A DNA stretch of 64,000 nt, from positions 26,085 through 90,084 of the forward strand of contig QKAS01000072.1 of the NCBI GenBank assembly GCA_003246295.1. The letters run 5' to 3'. Shown in pieces: positions 7,493 to 15,382 of this stretch. How positions within the stretch are numbered: the stretch's first letter is position 1; each line of letters begins with the position of its first letter. The DNA is from Clostridia bacterium. GTDB taxonomy: Bacteria; Bacillota; Clostridia; Lachnospirales; Lachnospiraceae. The notes beneath the pieces were generated by a model, which did not search any database, had not been told where the DNA came from, and saw nothing but the letters and a program-made list of their open reading frames with translations. The translations under genes were made by a program, and so were the position numbers.

Positions 7493-7834
7493 TTACTCAA
7501 ACACTGCTTCTAGAACTTTTTTTGCTTTTCGTAAATCTATTACATTTAATCTAGATAGAATATTTGCAATCTCATCTTTCTCATCTTTTTTCTTATCACC
7601 ATATAAAAGGAAGTCAGCTGATACACCCAGATATTGAGTTAGTACGAATATGTATTCTAACTTACATGGAACTTTTCCATTTTCAATTCTAGATATCTGG
7701 TCTTTTCCAACACCAATGTACCCAGCAAGATCAATAGCTGCAATACCTTTGGCTTTTCTTGCATCTTGAATTCTTTGACCAACCAATAACATTTGACTGT
7801 CATCATATAATTGTACTTTTTTATCTAAATACAT
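7493..7834 (-). CDS. XRE-family regulator, copy A
   Basis: A 113-residue Cro/CI-type repressor: HTH at about residues 17-70 (VGQRIQDARKAKGIAAIDLAGYIGVGKDQISRIENGK split over five helices), then SADFLLYGDKKKDE and a short C-terminal helix ending KKVLEAVFE. It is about 80 percent identical by eye to the protein at 9244-9585. RBS AAGGAGG precedes ATG 7834, and a long terminator hairpin lies upstream. It probably controls the maintenance genes of the element. Confidence 0.85.
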   Translation of the reverse strand: MYLDKKVQLYDDSQMLLVGQRIQDARKAKGIAAIDLAGYIGVGKDQISRIENGKVPCKLEYIFVLTQYLGVSADFLLYGDKKKDEKDEIANILSRLNVIDLRKAKKVLEAVFE

Positions 7835-7959
7835 ATCTGCTTCCTCCTTCCTTTACTTATTGGTGGATAATATTTAGTCTCTAATCTCAGTATAAAATCT
7901 TTACCTTATATTTTGATTCAGCCAAATTTCACTTGACTAGATTTTCCTATTTGGAAATT

Positions 7960-8035
7960 AAAAAAGCCAGAGCAGACATTTTTTATATTTCATCTCATAC
8001 AAGATTACTATATAAAAAAACATCTACTCTGGCTT
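7960..8035 (-). terminator. Long hairpin terminator after HTH-nuclease operon
   Basis: AAGCCAGAGTAGATG and the matching arm CTGCTCTGGCTT flank about 45 bases and are followed on the minus strand by TTTTTTAA. It lies between the 63-residue gene and XRE copy A. Confidence 0.75.
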
Positions 8036-8122
8036 AATTCATCACGACTCAGCTCATAAGCAGTACGTACAATTATTGATTTTGAATAACTACCTTATTC
8101 GTGTCATTCTAAAATTTTCGTT

Positions 8123-8314
8123 TTAATTTATTGGTCTGACCTCACAGGTTACTTTTTTCCCATATAACTCAGATGCAAATTCATCCAAAGTTATTGTATC
8201 AATTTTCTTTCCTTGTTTTACTAATGCCACTGGTTCCTGTCCTATCATCACACATGTCCCTACTTTTGCACCTTGACGTTTAGTTCTAATTTCTCTTTGA
8301 ATTATAGTATTCAT
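8123..8314 (-). CDS. Small hypothetical protein after HTH-nuclease gene
   Basis: A 63-residue basic, beta-rich protein, MNTIIQREIRTKRQGAK..., starting at ATG 8314 behind GGAGGACGAAGAT. The frame is open further upstream and overlaps the end of the preceding gene. The sequence VALVKQGKKIDTITLDEFASELYGKK has an antitoxin-like feel, but I recognise no family. It is probably co-transcribed with the gene before it and could be its partner. Confidence 0.6.
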   Translation of the reverse strand: MNTIIQREIRTKRQGAKVGTCVMIGQEPVALVKQGKKIDTITLDEFASELYGKKVTCEVRPIN

Positions 8315-8327
8315 ATCTTCGTCCTCC

Positions 8328-9152
8328 TTATTTTTGTTCAAAGATTAATCGCTGTTGTTTTTTTCCCAACATTGGAATTTGAAATTCATTAATTACCTTT
8401 CTATAAAAAAAATCTACTAATATAATCGAAATGCAATCAGTAATCTCAATATCTTTAAATCGTTCTTTTACAATATCAAATTCTTCCTTTTCATTTGTAA
8501 TGATAGTAAATTTCATTCCTTTTTTATACATACTATCTAAATAAGCAGCACCAAATACCCATGATAATTTCTGAATAATTGGTCTATATTTACCTATATG
8601 AACATCAAATGCCCAATCCGAAATTTCTTCATCTACTAGTGCATCTGTACTTATAACAAAATCTGCTTTATATCTTAATTGAGGGGTTGCTATAATATTC
8701 ACATCTTTTTGTACCATTACATTATATCCACGAGTCAATAACTCATTTTGCAAAATTTCTCTCGCCTTTTCTTCATACATTGACTCATTCAATATAGTTT
8801 TTTCTTTAGTTTTTGATATTGTTTTATTCCAATCAATTTTACCTGTATTTTCAATTTTCAAATCAACTGCAGCCAGTCCATGTGCTTCCAAAAGTTGTTG
8901 TATGGTAACACCACTAGCTGGATCTGAATTTCTTGCTATTGCAGCAATTAAATCATCTGAATTCGGAGAAGCTGATTTAGCATTGACTACTCTTGAAAGA
9001 GTTGAAACACTGACGCCACATTGTTTTGCAAATTCCGTCAATGACCTTTTTTCTCCTTTTGCCAATACTGTTAATTCTGCTAACCCATTTTTATCTGGTT
9101 CCTTAATTCTTATGTAGCCCGGAAAAGGATTTGTACTTTTAGTTTTTGCCAT
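8328..9152 (-). CDS. HTH protein with nuclease-like C-terminal domain
   Basis: This 274-residue protein has a LacI/XRE-type helix-turn-helix at about residues 38-62 (SLTEFAKQCGVSVSTLSRVVN). From residue 125 comes a region (YEEKAREILQNELLTRGYNV, QLRYKADFVISTD, WAFDVHIGKYRP) whose helix-strand-strand layout and acidic residues recall PD-(D/E)XK-type folds; catalytic identity is not certain. It forms a short operon with the following small gene, bracketed by two XRE paralogs. It could be a regulator, a restriction-like effector or a toxin. I do not recognise a named family. Confidence 0.55.
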   Translation of the reverse strand: MAKTKSTNPFPGYIRIKEPDKNGLAELTVLAKGEKRSLTEFAKQCGVSVSTLSRVVNAKSASPNSDDLIAAIARNSDPASGVTIQQLLEAHGLAAVDLKIENTGKIDWNKTISKTKEKTILNESMYEEKAREILQNELLTRGYNVMVQKDVNIIATPQLRYKADFVISTDALVDEEISDWAFDVHIGKYRPIIQKLSWVFGAAYLDSMYKKGMKFTIITNEKEEFDIVKERFKDIEITDCISIILVDFFYRKVINEFQIPMLGKKQQRLIFEQK

Positions 9153-9243
9153 GTCATTTTCCTCCTTTACATCAATATGATACCACTATCGTTGCTTAAC
9201 GTCAATGCTAATGCAACGTTTTTGCGTATTTTTTTGACTATTA

Positions 9244-9585
9244 TTATTCAAACACTGCTTCCAACACCCTTTTTGCTTTTTTTAAATCTCTTATATTTAA
9301 TTCATGCAAAATACTTACAACTTCTTCCTTTCCCTCATTTTTCATATCACCATACAAAAGGAAGTCCGCAGATATGTCTAAATACTGTGTTAGAACAAAA
9401 AAATATTCTAGCTTACATGGAACTTTTCCATTCTCAATTCTAGACATTTGATCTTTTCCAACACCGATACATCCAGCAAGATCAATAGCTGAAATACCTT
9501 TAGCTTTTCTTGCGTCTTGAATTCTCTGACCAACAAGTAACATCTGCTTGTCATCAAATAATTGAACTTCTTTATCTAGATACAT
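9244..9585 (-). CDS. XRE-family regulator, copy B
   Basis: A 113-residue paralog of the regulator at 7493-7834, with the same start MYLDK, the same HTH region and the same end (KRVLEAVFE). Differences concentrate in the last 35 residues. Its recognition helix is nearly identical (VGKDQMSRIENGK), so both probably bind the same operator. A strong hairpin terminator lies upstream, as for copy A, consistent with duplication of a unit containing the terminator and gene. Confidence 0.85.
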   Translation of the reverse strand: MYLDKEVQLFDDKQMLLVGQRIQDARKAKGISAIDLAGCIGVGKDQMSRIENGKVPCKLEYFFVLTQYLDISADFLLYGDMKNEGKEEVVSILHELNIRDLKKAKRVLEAVFE

Positions 9586-9694
9586 ATCTGCTTCCTCCTT
9601 TCTTTGTAAATTTCGAGTTAATATTTAATATCCAATTTCATTGTGAAATGTAAAATGGTTTAATCAATATTTCAGATTTCTCTTTAATAAAAGC

Positions 9695-9748
9695 AAAAAA
9701 AATACCAGAATAAGAAAGAGACTATATATGTCTCATTCTTACTCTGGC
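9695..9748 (-). terminator. Hairpin terminator upstream of XRE copy B
   Basis: On the minus strand CCAGAGTAAGAATGAGAC and GTCTCTTTCTTATTCTGG form an 18-bp near-perfect stem followed by a run of eight T. It ends the zinc-ribbon transcription unit. Confidence 0.85.
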
Positions 9749-9799
9749 AATTTGCTATCTAGTAGCTATAGGATGCGGTTTTAAAACTTGCCCTATAAC

Positions 9800-9819
9800 A
9801 GATCTGATTATTCAGATCT
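9800..9819. repeat. Perfect 8-bp inverted repeat
   Basis: AGATCTGA-TTAT-TCAGATCT lies 25 bases beyond the stop of the zinc-ribbon gene. There is no poly-T tract, so it is more likely an RNA-stabilising hairpin or protein-binding site than a terminator. Confidence 0.4.
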
Positions 9820-9843
9820 CTATGCTGATGCGTGGCTCAGTAG

Positions 9844-10158
9844 TCACTGTATATAATTTGCAGCTGCTTTCTTGTATGCTACAATTCTTCTGCTTCTATG
9901 TTTCTCCGTTACATATTGCAAATTAATTACAGATACTGCCCTGCAACAAGGGCATTTAATCTTTATTATACCTTCTGCCGATGTCCCACAATCAAATAGT
10001 CTTTTATTTGAACAGTACGGACAATGTACGTGTATTTCCTCCTCTGCTAACTCCACTTTTAACACCTCCACTAAAATATTCGGGGGCTGTTTAACAATTA
10101 TATGTAACCTTTCCATCGGTTCATTGGTAGCGATAAAATTATTATAATACGAACACAT
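9844..10158 (-). CDS. Zinc-ribbon (Com-like) small protein A
   Basis: A 104-residue protein with a four-cysteine zinc ribbon at about residues 46-74 (CPYCSNKRLFDCG ... IKIKCPCCRAVSVINL), similar in pattern to phage Mu Com-type translational activators. A basic tail follows. Internal MERLHIIVKQPPN is an alternative start. The first start codon lies within a palindrome ACGAACA-CA-TGTTCGT that could be an operator. The next gene upstream is a shorter relative with the same ribbon. Confidence 0.6.
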   Translation of the reverse strand: MCSYYNNFIATNEPMERLHIIVKQPPNILVEVLKVELAEEEIHVHCPYCSNKRLFDCGTSAEGIIKIKCPCCRAVSVINLQYVTEKHRSRRIVAYKKAAANYIQ

Positions 10159-10179
10159 GTTCGTGTCAATATGTTATGT

Positions 10180-10215
10180 GTAAACACAAGTACCAATTAT
10201 AGTACTTGTGTTTAC
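10180..10215. promoter_or_regulatory. Perfect 14-bp inverted repeat between the two zinc-ribbon genes
   Basis: GTAAACACAAGTAC and its exact reverse complement are separated by eight bases. There is no adjacent T run on the minus strand. It could be an operator or an RNA hairpin controlling the downstream ribbon gene. Confidence 0.5.
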
Positions 10216-10268
10216 CCTTGTGTTGACTTGTGTTGATGTCCATTTGATAGTTTATTGTATAACTTATT

Positions 10269-10439
10269 CTACTTTGAAGTTTCTGAATACCTCAAAATTC
10301 TTGCCGATGGTATAGACAATGATATACTTACAATATTTTTACACTTTGCACATTTTATTTCAACTATTCCTCCAGATGCATTAGCATCAAAAATTCTTGT
10401 ATTACAGACTGGGCAATAGAATTTCTCCTTTTTCACCAT
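10269..10439 (-). CDS. Zinc-ribbon (Com-like) small protein B
   Basis: A 56-residue protein, MVKKEKFYCPVCNTRIFDA..., with a four-cysteine ribbon (CPVC and CAKC) in the same spacing as the neighbour at 9844-10158. The ATG at 10439 is preceded by AGGAGGCTTA. It lies between the GTPase gene and ribbon protein A on the same strand. Com-like proteins bind mRNA or other nucleic acid through the ribbon; no target is visible. Confidence 0.65.
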   Translation of the reverse strand: MVKKEKFYCPVCNTRIFDANASGGIVEIKCAKCKNIVSISLSIPSARILRYSETSK

Positions 10440-10483
10440 TAAGCCTCCTATTTTGAAAACATATTTCTTGTAATGTAGTTTAA

Positions 10484-12541
10484 TTATTGTTCTTCAACGA
10501 CAACACACATCTTGGCAACAATAATACTCATTTCATTTTCAAACTGTAGCGAAACACTTCTTTTCCAATATTCAATATCAGAAAATGCATTCGAAAACAG
10601 CTCTAAGTTCTCTTTAAAGCCTTCCTGTCTACTTTTCCAGTCATAACATTTCCAAAAACTTTCTTCGATGCAATCATAACTTAATCGTTTGGCAATTCTA
10701 TCAATCATATTGTCATATGCAATTTCCAGCAACTCACTGAAGTGTTCTTCAAAAGCTTTGATAAATTCAATCTTTTTAGATTCATCTGCCATAAATAAAT
10801 TTGAGTAATCAATAGAATATGCGCATTTACATCTATCAGATAAATAGTAATTCAACCATTTTTTAATCAAGTTTTTTATAAAAAGTTTAAAGTTATCATA
10901 AACATGTGCGTTTGTTTCATGTCCAACTCCAATAGGATGTTTTCTTAGATAGGTTGAAATTGAAAATCCATGGTATCGTCCATTAATAAATTCTGTATAC
11001 TGCTTCGAGTCTTTCAGATTCATCTTTACCATCCCATCAGCTAAACTTTCAATGTATTCTGGTTTTATACGTATCTGAATCGGTGCTAAATCTGTGTTTT
11101 TACCTGAAATTTTTACTATCTGCAATTCCTCATATTTTTTATCAACAGCATAAAATAAATTAGCCAATATTATCAGAATGTGATTTTCATCATTTACAGC
11201 AATTTCATTACTAATAGCCTCTTGCATCTTTTGATACAAATCAGGAGCCAAAGATATGTATTCTACCACATCATTGCTATTTTCAACATTGTATCCAATT
11301 TTGTCCTCACTCAAAGAATAATTTTTTACTATCTCCTCCTCAAATTCATGATATGCGGATATTAAAAATTCTGCATATCGATCTTCCGGTATCATGTTTG
11401 CTCCCGTTTCTTTTCTGCATATATTTACCATTTTATTTCTTAATATTACATCTGCTTTTGTTCTACATATTGTAAATGGAATAGATGAAAGTTTTTTTGT
11501 ATTTGTATTTAACACTTCCATGCAGTACTGATAAACAGTTGCTTTCTCATCTGTTGCACATAAAAACAAACATGCGTCAATAGGTTGTCCAAGAATATTA
11601 TCAATTGCATCATTAATAATTTCTTTTTCTTCTCCAGTTTGTGTTAATCCGATTGTATCAAGCAAATTGAATACCAACTTATTATCTTCTGATTTTCCAT
11701 ACTTTTTTTCACACACGTTTATAAAATCGTCATTTGGTCTTACAACATACTGCAATTCTGTAAACGCAAGAGAAAAGACACTGTTCTTTGCATATACTTC
11801 CTGTATAAATTCTGATATTCTATCATCAGTTTCTATATCCCCATATATAAAATATTCTTCCGCATCATCCCAATATTTGTTATAAAATTCATTGATTTTA
11901 CCCAAGAAATTTTCATACCAATTTGCGAGTTTTTCTACTGTTTGCTCATTTTCACCAAATCGATTCATGACAATATCTTGAAATACTTCTTTTTTCTTAG
12001 GTTTTTTCCCAGCTTTTTTTAACTCTTTTAATCTGTCATTTACCTCTTCATTAATTTCAACCGGTTCATTCACAATACTTTCTAGTAGATTCGAAAAAGC
12101 TTCAGCCAAACCTGCTATATCCATACCATTTTTAGTAGCAAATTCATATGCATGAAAACTTTTATCTGCTGGATTTAGCACTCTTTCTATTACATTGTTA
12201 TCTACTGTAATTTCATCAAGTTCGTCTCTAAACATATAGATAATTTCTATTGCTTCATTTTGAAGAGAATCTTGAAATTCCAAACTATGCTTTTTGGGTT
12301 TACATTTAATGCAAACCTCATTATTTTGCAAGCTTGTTGATAAACTTATCTTAGTCCATATTAAACTTGTTTGTGAAACATCTCCAATATTCTGGCCTAG
12401 TAATTTATTGCTACTCGTGGGTAAAACGGACGATATTGTAGTAGATTTCCCATTTCCTGATGGTCCCATGATAACAACTGTTGTTGCCGCTTTAGTTTCT
12501 TTTAATACCACTTTCATCATTCTTTTTCTGTTATCGTTCAT
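10484..12541 (-). CDS. Large TRAFAC-like GTPase of unknown family
   Basis: A 685-residue soluble protein with a GTPase signature: G1 GPSGNGKST at 26-34, a G3-like DTIG in FNLLDTIGLTQTG around the middle, and a G4 TKAD in ICRTKADVI further on. A helical C-terminal half follows. The order matches TRAFAC GTPases (septin, dynamin and AIG1 relatives), but I do not recognise the family. The start is supported by GGAGG ten bases before ATG 12541. It lies directly downstream of the BREX operon with its own strong promoter and an attenuator-like leader, and is a good candidate for a stand-alone antiphage GTPase. Confidence 0.6.
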   Translation of the reverse strand: MNDNRKRMMKVVLKETKAATTVVIMGPSGNGKSTTISSVLPTSSNKLLGQNIGDVSQTSLIWTKISLSTSLQNNEVCIKCKPKKHSLEFQDSLQNEAIEIIYMFRDELDEITVDNNVIERVLNPADKSFHAYEFATKNGMDIAGLAEAFSNLLESIVNEPVEINEEVNDRLKELKKAGKKPKKKEVFQDIVMNRFGENEQTVEKLANWYENFLGKINEFYNKYWDDAEEYFIYGDIETDDRISEFIQEVYAKNSVFSLAFTELQYVVRPNDDFINVCEKKYGKSEDNKLVFNLLDTIGLTQTGEEKEIINDAIDNILGQPIDACLFLCATDEKATVYQYCMEVLNTNTKKLSSIPFTICRTKADVILRNKMVNICRKETGANMIPEDRYAEFLISAYHEFEEEIVKNYSLSEDKIGYNVENSNDVVEYISLAPDLYQKMQEAISNEIAVNDENHILIILANLFYAVDKKYEELQIVKISGKNTDLAPIQIRIKPEYIESLADGMVKMNLKDSKQYTEFINGRYHGFSISTYLRKHPIGVGHETNAHVYDNFKLFIKNLIKKWLNYYLSDRCKCAYSIDYSNLFMADESKKIEFIKAFEEHFSELLEIAYDNMIDRIAKRLSYDCIEESFWKCYDWKSRQEGFKENLELFSNAFSDIEYWKRSVSLQFENEMSIIVAKMCVVVEEQ

Positions 12542-12603
12542 TTTGAACTACCTCCATATATTTTTTCCAAATATATCCGCAGGGCTCTTCACATTTTTGC
12601 ATT

Positions 12604-12773
12604 AAAAAAGCTCATAATCTTCGCAGACTATGAGCATATATGCAACAATATAGAGACCATTATTAATCTCTCACGTTATCACTGTCTGTGCGAAGTAGAC
12701 ATGTATCAACTAAATTTCTACGTTTTCGAAGTTCGTATACTTTAATTGAAACAGATATATTAAGTTAATAAAA
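12604..12773 (-). promoter_or_regulatory. Attenuator-like leader of the GTPase gene
   Basis: The predicted transcript from the promoter at 12774-12802 runs through a complete terminator, GCTCATAGTC-TGCGAA-GATTATGAGC plus TTTTTT (12604-12635), before reaching the gene at 12541. An upstream leader segment, CTTCGCACAGAC on the minus strand (12684-12695), can pair with GTCTGCGAAG inside the terminator stem (12619-12628), offering an antiterminator. The hairpin could also simply end the BREX operon. Confidence 0.55.
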
Positions 12774-12802
12774 ATAGTACTATAATTTTCCTCTTCTGTC
12801 AA
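12774..12802 (-). promoter_or_regulatory. Strong sigma-A promoter for the GTPase leader
   Basis: Minus-strand TTGACA (12797-12802), 17-base spacer, TACTAT (12774-12779), about 230 bases upstream of the GTPase start. Confidence 0.65.
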
Positions 12803-13009
12803 CGACTTTTTTCATGTAGTTTCCACAAAAAATATGACATAAAAACTTGATATCTTTCAGATTTCTTTAGTTTTGTAAATGATGAGTGTAAATCATGCAT
12901 AAATGTACTAGTTTTTCATAATAAATCATCGTGTCAACACTAAAATTTACATATAAAAATGTTCCATATTACTTATCATTGGATATATGACACACTCCAT
13001 CAATCCACT

Positions 13010-13225
13010 TTATCTATTGCTCAATAAAGTTTTCAAACCTTCCATCTCTTCTTCCGTTAAAGTAACACCTTTTCCCATCTTTTCATGCTCTGGTGCCCAG
13101 TCTCTTAGATCATACTTAGGTGCAGCACCATTCCAACTGATAAGATTTAATTCCTTTTTCCAACCTTTAGTATTCTCAGAGAGTACGCCTATTTCTTCTA
13201 CAATATCATATTTTATATCCGCCAT
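13010..13225 (-). CDS. YdbC/PC4-like single-strand nucleic-acid-binding protein
   Basis: A 71-residue protein (MADIKYDIVEEIGVLSENTKGW, then LNLISWNGAAPKYDLRDWAPEHEKMGKGVTLTEEEM) that I recognise as a member of the YdbC family, structural relatives of the PC4 transcription coactivator that bind single-stranded DNA. It starts 17 bases after brxA on the same strand and is the last gene of the BREX transcription unit. YdbC is widespread in Firmicutes chromosomes and elements. Whether it serves BREX or is a passenger is not known. Confidence 0.8.
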   Translation of the reverse strand: MADIKYDIVEEIGVLSENTKGWKKELNLISWNGAAPKYDLRDWAPEHEKMGKGVTLTEEEMEGLKTLLSNR

Positions 13226-13242
13226 AACTTTCCCACTTTCTA

Positions 13243-13938
13243 CTATTCCGCCATTAAAACGGCTTTGCCCGACATGTTACTAATATTGAGACATGCTGAA
13301 TTATATACAATTTCATGTGTCAACTCAAACTCGAAAGGAAACATGTATGGTACATTAGGTAACTCATCAATCTCGTAATATGCCTTTTCTGCAATCTGTA
13401 AAATAACCATACTAATGAATTCTACACATTCATTGCTAGCAATTACAAAGCTATTAGTCTTATATTCACCCTGTTTAATAACTTCGAGAATGCCCATTGA
13501 TCGCATAGAATTAGTAATGCGCGATACAGACTCCAGCATGGTATCTCTTTCACCCCAAATTTCGCTTAATTTTTCTTTCAACCACGTAGCTGTAAAAGTC
13601 GATTGAAGTTTAGTGACCTTCCCCATATAGGCTGCTGAGTCCAAAAAGACCGGATACGCTAGCATTATTAGAGACCAATGCACTGCTAATCTCTCATTTT
13701 TATTACCCTTCATGGCCCTAGTTGCCATTTTTTTTATATTCTCAGGACATCTTACCCATATACTTAACAAGATTTCTCTTGTCTTTCTCAAGTTCGTTGG
13801 ACTTGCTATTTCAAATGAAAGAAATTCATGAAGCTCAGCTTTAATTGTCTCTTCTTCCTTATCAAGCATTACCAATTCTGCTACTTTGTCTAACCATTCA
13901 AGTTTTACTGGTCTTGAAAAACCTACCATTTTTGCCAT
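13243..13938 (-). CDS. brxA: BREX protein BrxA
   Basis: A 231-residue helical protein in the position of BrxA (DUF1819), the last core gene of type 3 BREX. The sequence shows no catalytic motif, as expected for this small NusB-fold DNA-binding protein. MKGNKNERLAVHWSLIMLAYPVFLD and the C-terminal half resemble the family. The start at 13938 lies one base after the PglZ stop, so the two are coupled. Assignment rests on operon position plus size and general similarity. Confidence 0.75.
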   Translation of the reverse strand: MAKMVGFSRPVKLEWLDKVAELVMLDKEEETIKAELHEFLSFEIASPTNLRKTREILLSIWVRCPENIKKMATRAMKGNKNERLAVHWSLIMLAYPVFLDSAAYMGKVTKLQSTFTATWLKEKLSEIWGERDTMLESVSRITNSMRSMGILEVIKQGEYKTNSFVIASNECVEFISMVILQIAEKAYYEIDELPNVPYMFPFEFELTHEIVYNSACLNISNMSGKAVLMAE

Positions 13939-13939
13939 T

Positions 13940-15376
13940 CTATTGCACCACCTTAATTTTAATAAATGGAACGATTACTTCTTCAATAGATATTCCACCA
14001 TGTGTCATTACCGCTTCGTCTTTGTTATCAAGCGATATTCCGTTTTTACATATAAAGTACTGATATTTCTTATCAAGATAGTAACCAGGATATGTAAACA
14101 TTCTGTCTTCTAACTGTTCGAATTGTGTGGCAAATTCCTTTAGTACGAGCATTCTTTTAGAACGTGTTTCTGTTTCAACACCAAAGCTTTTTAATGAGCC
14201 AGTCCCAACACACGGGGTATTTCCATGATCTGCAGTGATAAATACCGTAAACCCAAATTGCTGCAACCGTTTAATTAATTTTTGTAGCTTTAAACTTTCT
14301 GCCAACACTTTGATATCATTATACATTCCAATTCTTCCTTGCAACTGTCCATGAACTAAATCATCAATATCATTTATAATAACCGAAATGAATTTGGTCA
14401 TTGGCTCAACATCAAATTCATAACCTCTTACATACTGTAGTTGTTTCTGTTGATAGCCTAATTCTATTCCATTTTTTATAAAACCTTGCTTTTCTTTACT
14501 AAGTGAAAATGGATTATCCAACTCCTGCGGGTACTTTCCTGCAAGTAAACTCTGTCTTGAAATTGCTGTAACCGTCGGTATTAAAGCAAAACTTCCAAAT
14601 TGCTCATATTCTATATCCTTAAAATATCGTGAAATGATTTCAAAATCAAATTCTGACATTCCATCCATCACAATTAATGCAACTTTTCCTGGTGTAATAA
14701 ACTCTGTAATCTTCGGTAATATTGCCGGAAATTCAGTTGCCGGTTCACCTGATAATTTTTTATAGTCCGTCATCACATAGTTAAAAAAAGTCTCTTCCAT
14801 TTCCTTGAAATATAAATTAATTCCTACTTGTACCGCATAATATTCAAGAAGTGCCTTTTTTTCAGCAAATTCGATCCACTCTTTATATGATAGCTTCTTG
14901 ACCATTCTAGCTTTCCAATATGCAAGTTCGCTGCTGCAATACTCTTCAACATTTGATTTATTGAAAACTTCTTTTATAATAAATTCTTTTGTTTCCTTAA
15001 CTGTAGTAAGCGATTCTAGTAAGGCTTCATATGCTCTATCAATTAAAGGTAAATCTCGCATATTTTCCCTTAGAACCTCAGGATTTAATTTGGGATATAG
15101 CCTTTCTAAAGAACATGATACTTGATAAAAATCACTAATTATATCATATGATATATACATTTCCCTTCTAAGTATTATAGCAACTTTTACCTTTTTTCCA
15201 CGTATTTGAGATTCGTATTTCATACGAAAATATTCAATGTCATCATAATAGTATATTTGAAATCCATTTTCATACAAAACCTCAAGATATAGAAAACTCA
15301 ATCTCTCAAAGTCGCTTATCAATAACTTGTTTTCATACTTTAATGCGAAAAGTTTTTTTATTCTATCCTTAATCAT
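13940..15376 (-). CDS. pglZ: BREX protein PglZ (alkaline-phosphatase superfamily)
   Basis: A 478-residue protein with a helical N-terminal half and a PglZ domain from about residue 230. VALIVMDGMSEFDFEI carries the metal-binding Asp, TVTAISRQSLLAGKYPQE follows, and VFITADHGNTPCVGTG carries the Asp-His metal pair. TYPGYY and an AVMTHGG stretch near the end complete the phosphatase-like site. PglZ is the hallmark gene of BREX systems, which methylate host DNA and block phage replication. It is shorter than type 1 PglZ (about 850), consistent with type 3. It follows brxHII with a six-base gap. Confidence 0.9.
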   Translation of the reverse strand: MIKDRIKKLFALKYENKLLISDFERLSFLYLEVLYENGFQIYYYDDIEYFRMKYESQIRGKKVKVAIILRREMYISYDIISDFYQVSCSLERLYPKLNPEVLRENMRDLPLIDRAYEALLESLTTVKETKEFIIKEVFNKSNVEEYCSSELAYWKARMVKKLSYKEWIEFAEKKALLEYYAVQVGINLYFKEMEETFFNYVMTDYKKLSGEPATEFPAILPKITEFITPGKVALIVMDGMSEFDFEIISRYFKDIEYEQFGSFALIPTVTAISRQSLLAGKYPQELDNPFSLSKEKQGFIKNGIELGYQQKQLQYVRGYEFDVEPMTKFISVIINDIDDLVHGQLQGRIGMYNDIKVLAESLKLQKLIKRLQQFGFTVFITADHGNTPCVGTGSLKSFGVETETRSKRMLVLKEFATQFEQLEDRMFTYPGYYLDKKYQYFICKNGISLDNKDEAVMTHGGISIEEVIVPFIKIKVVQ

Positions 15377-15382
15377 ATTCTA

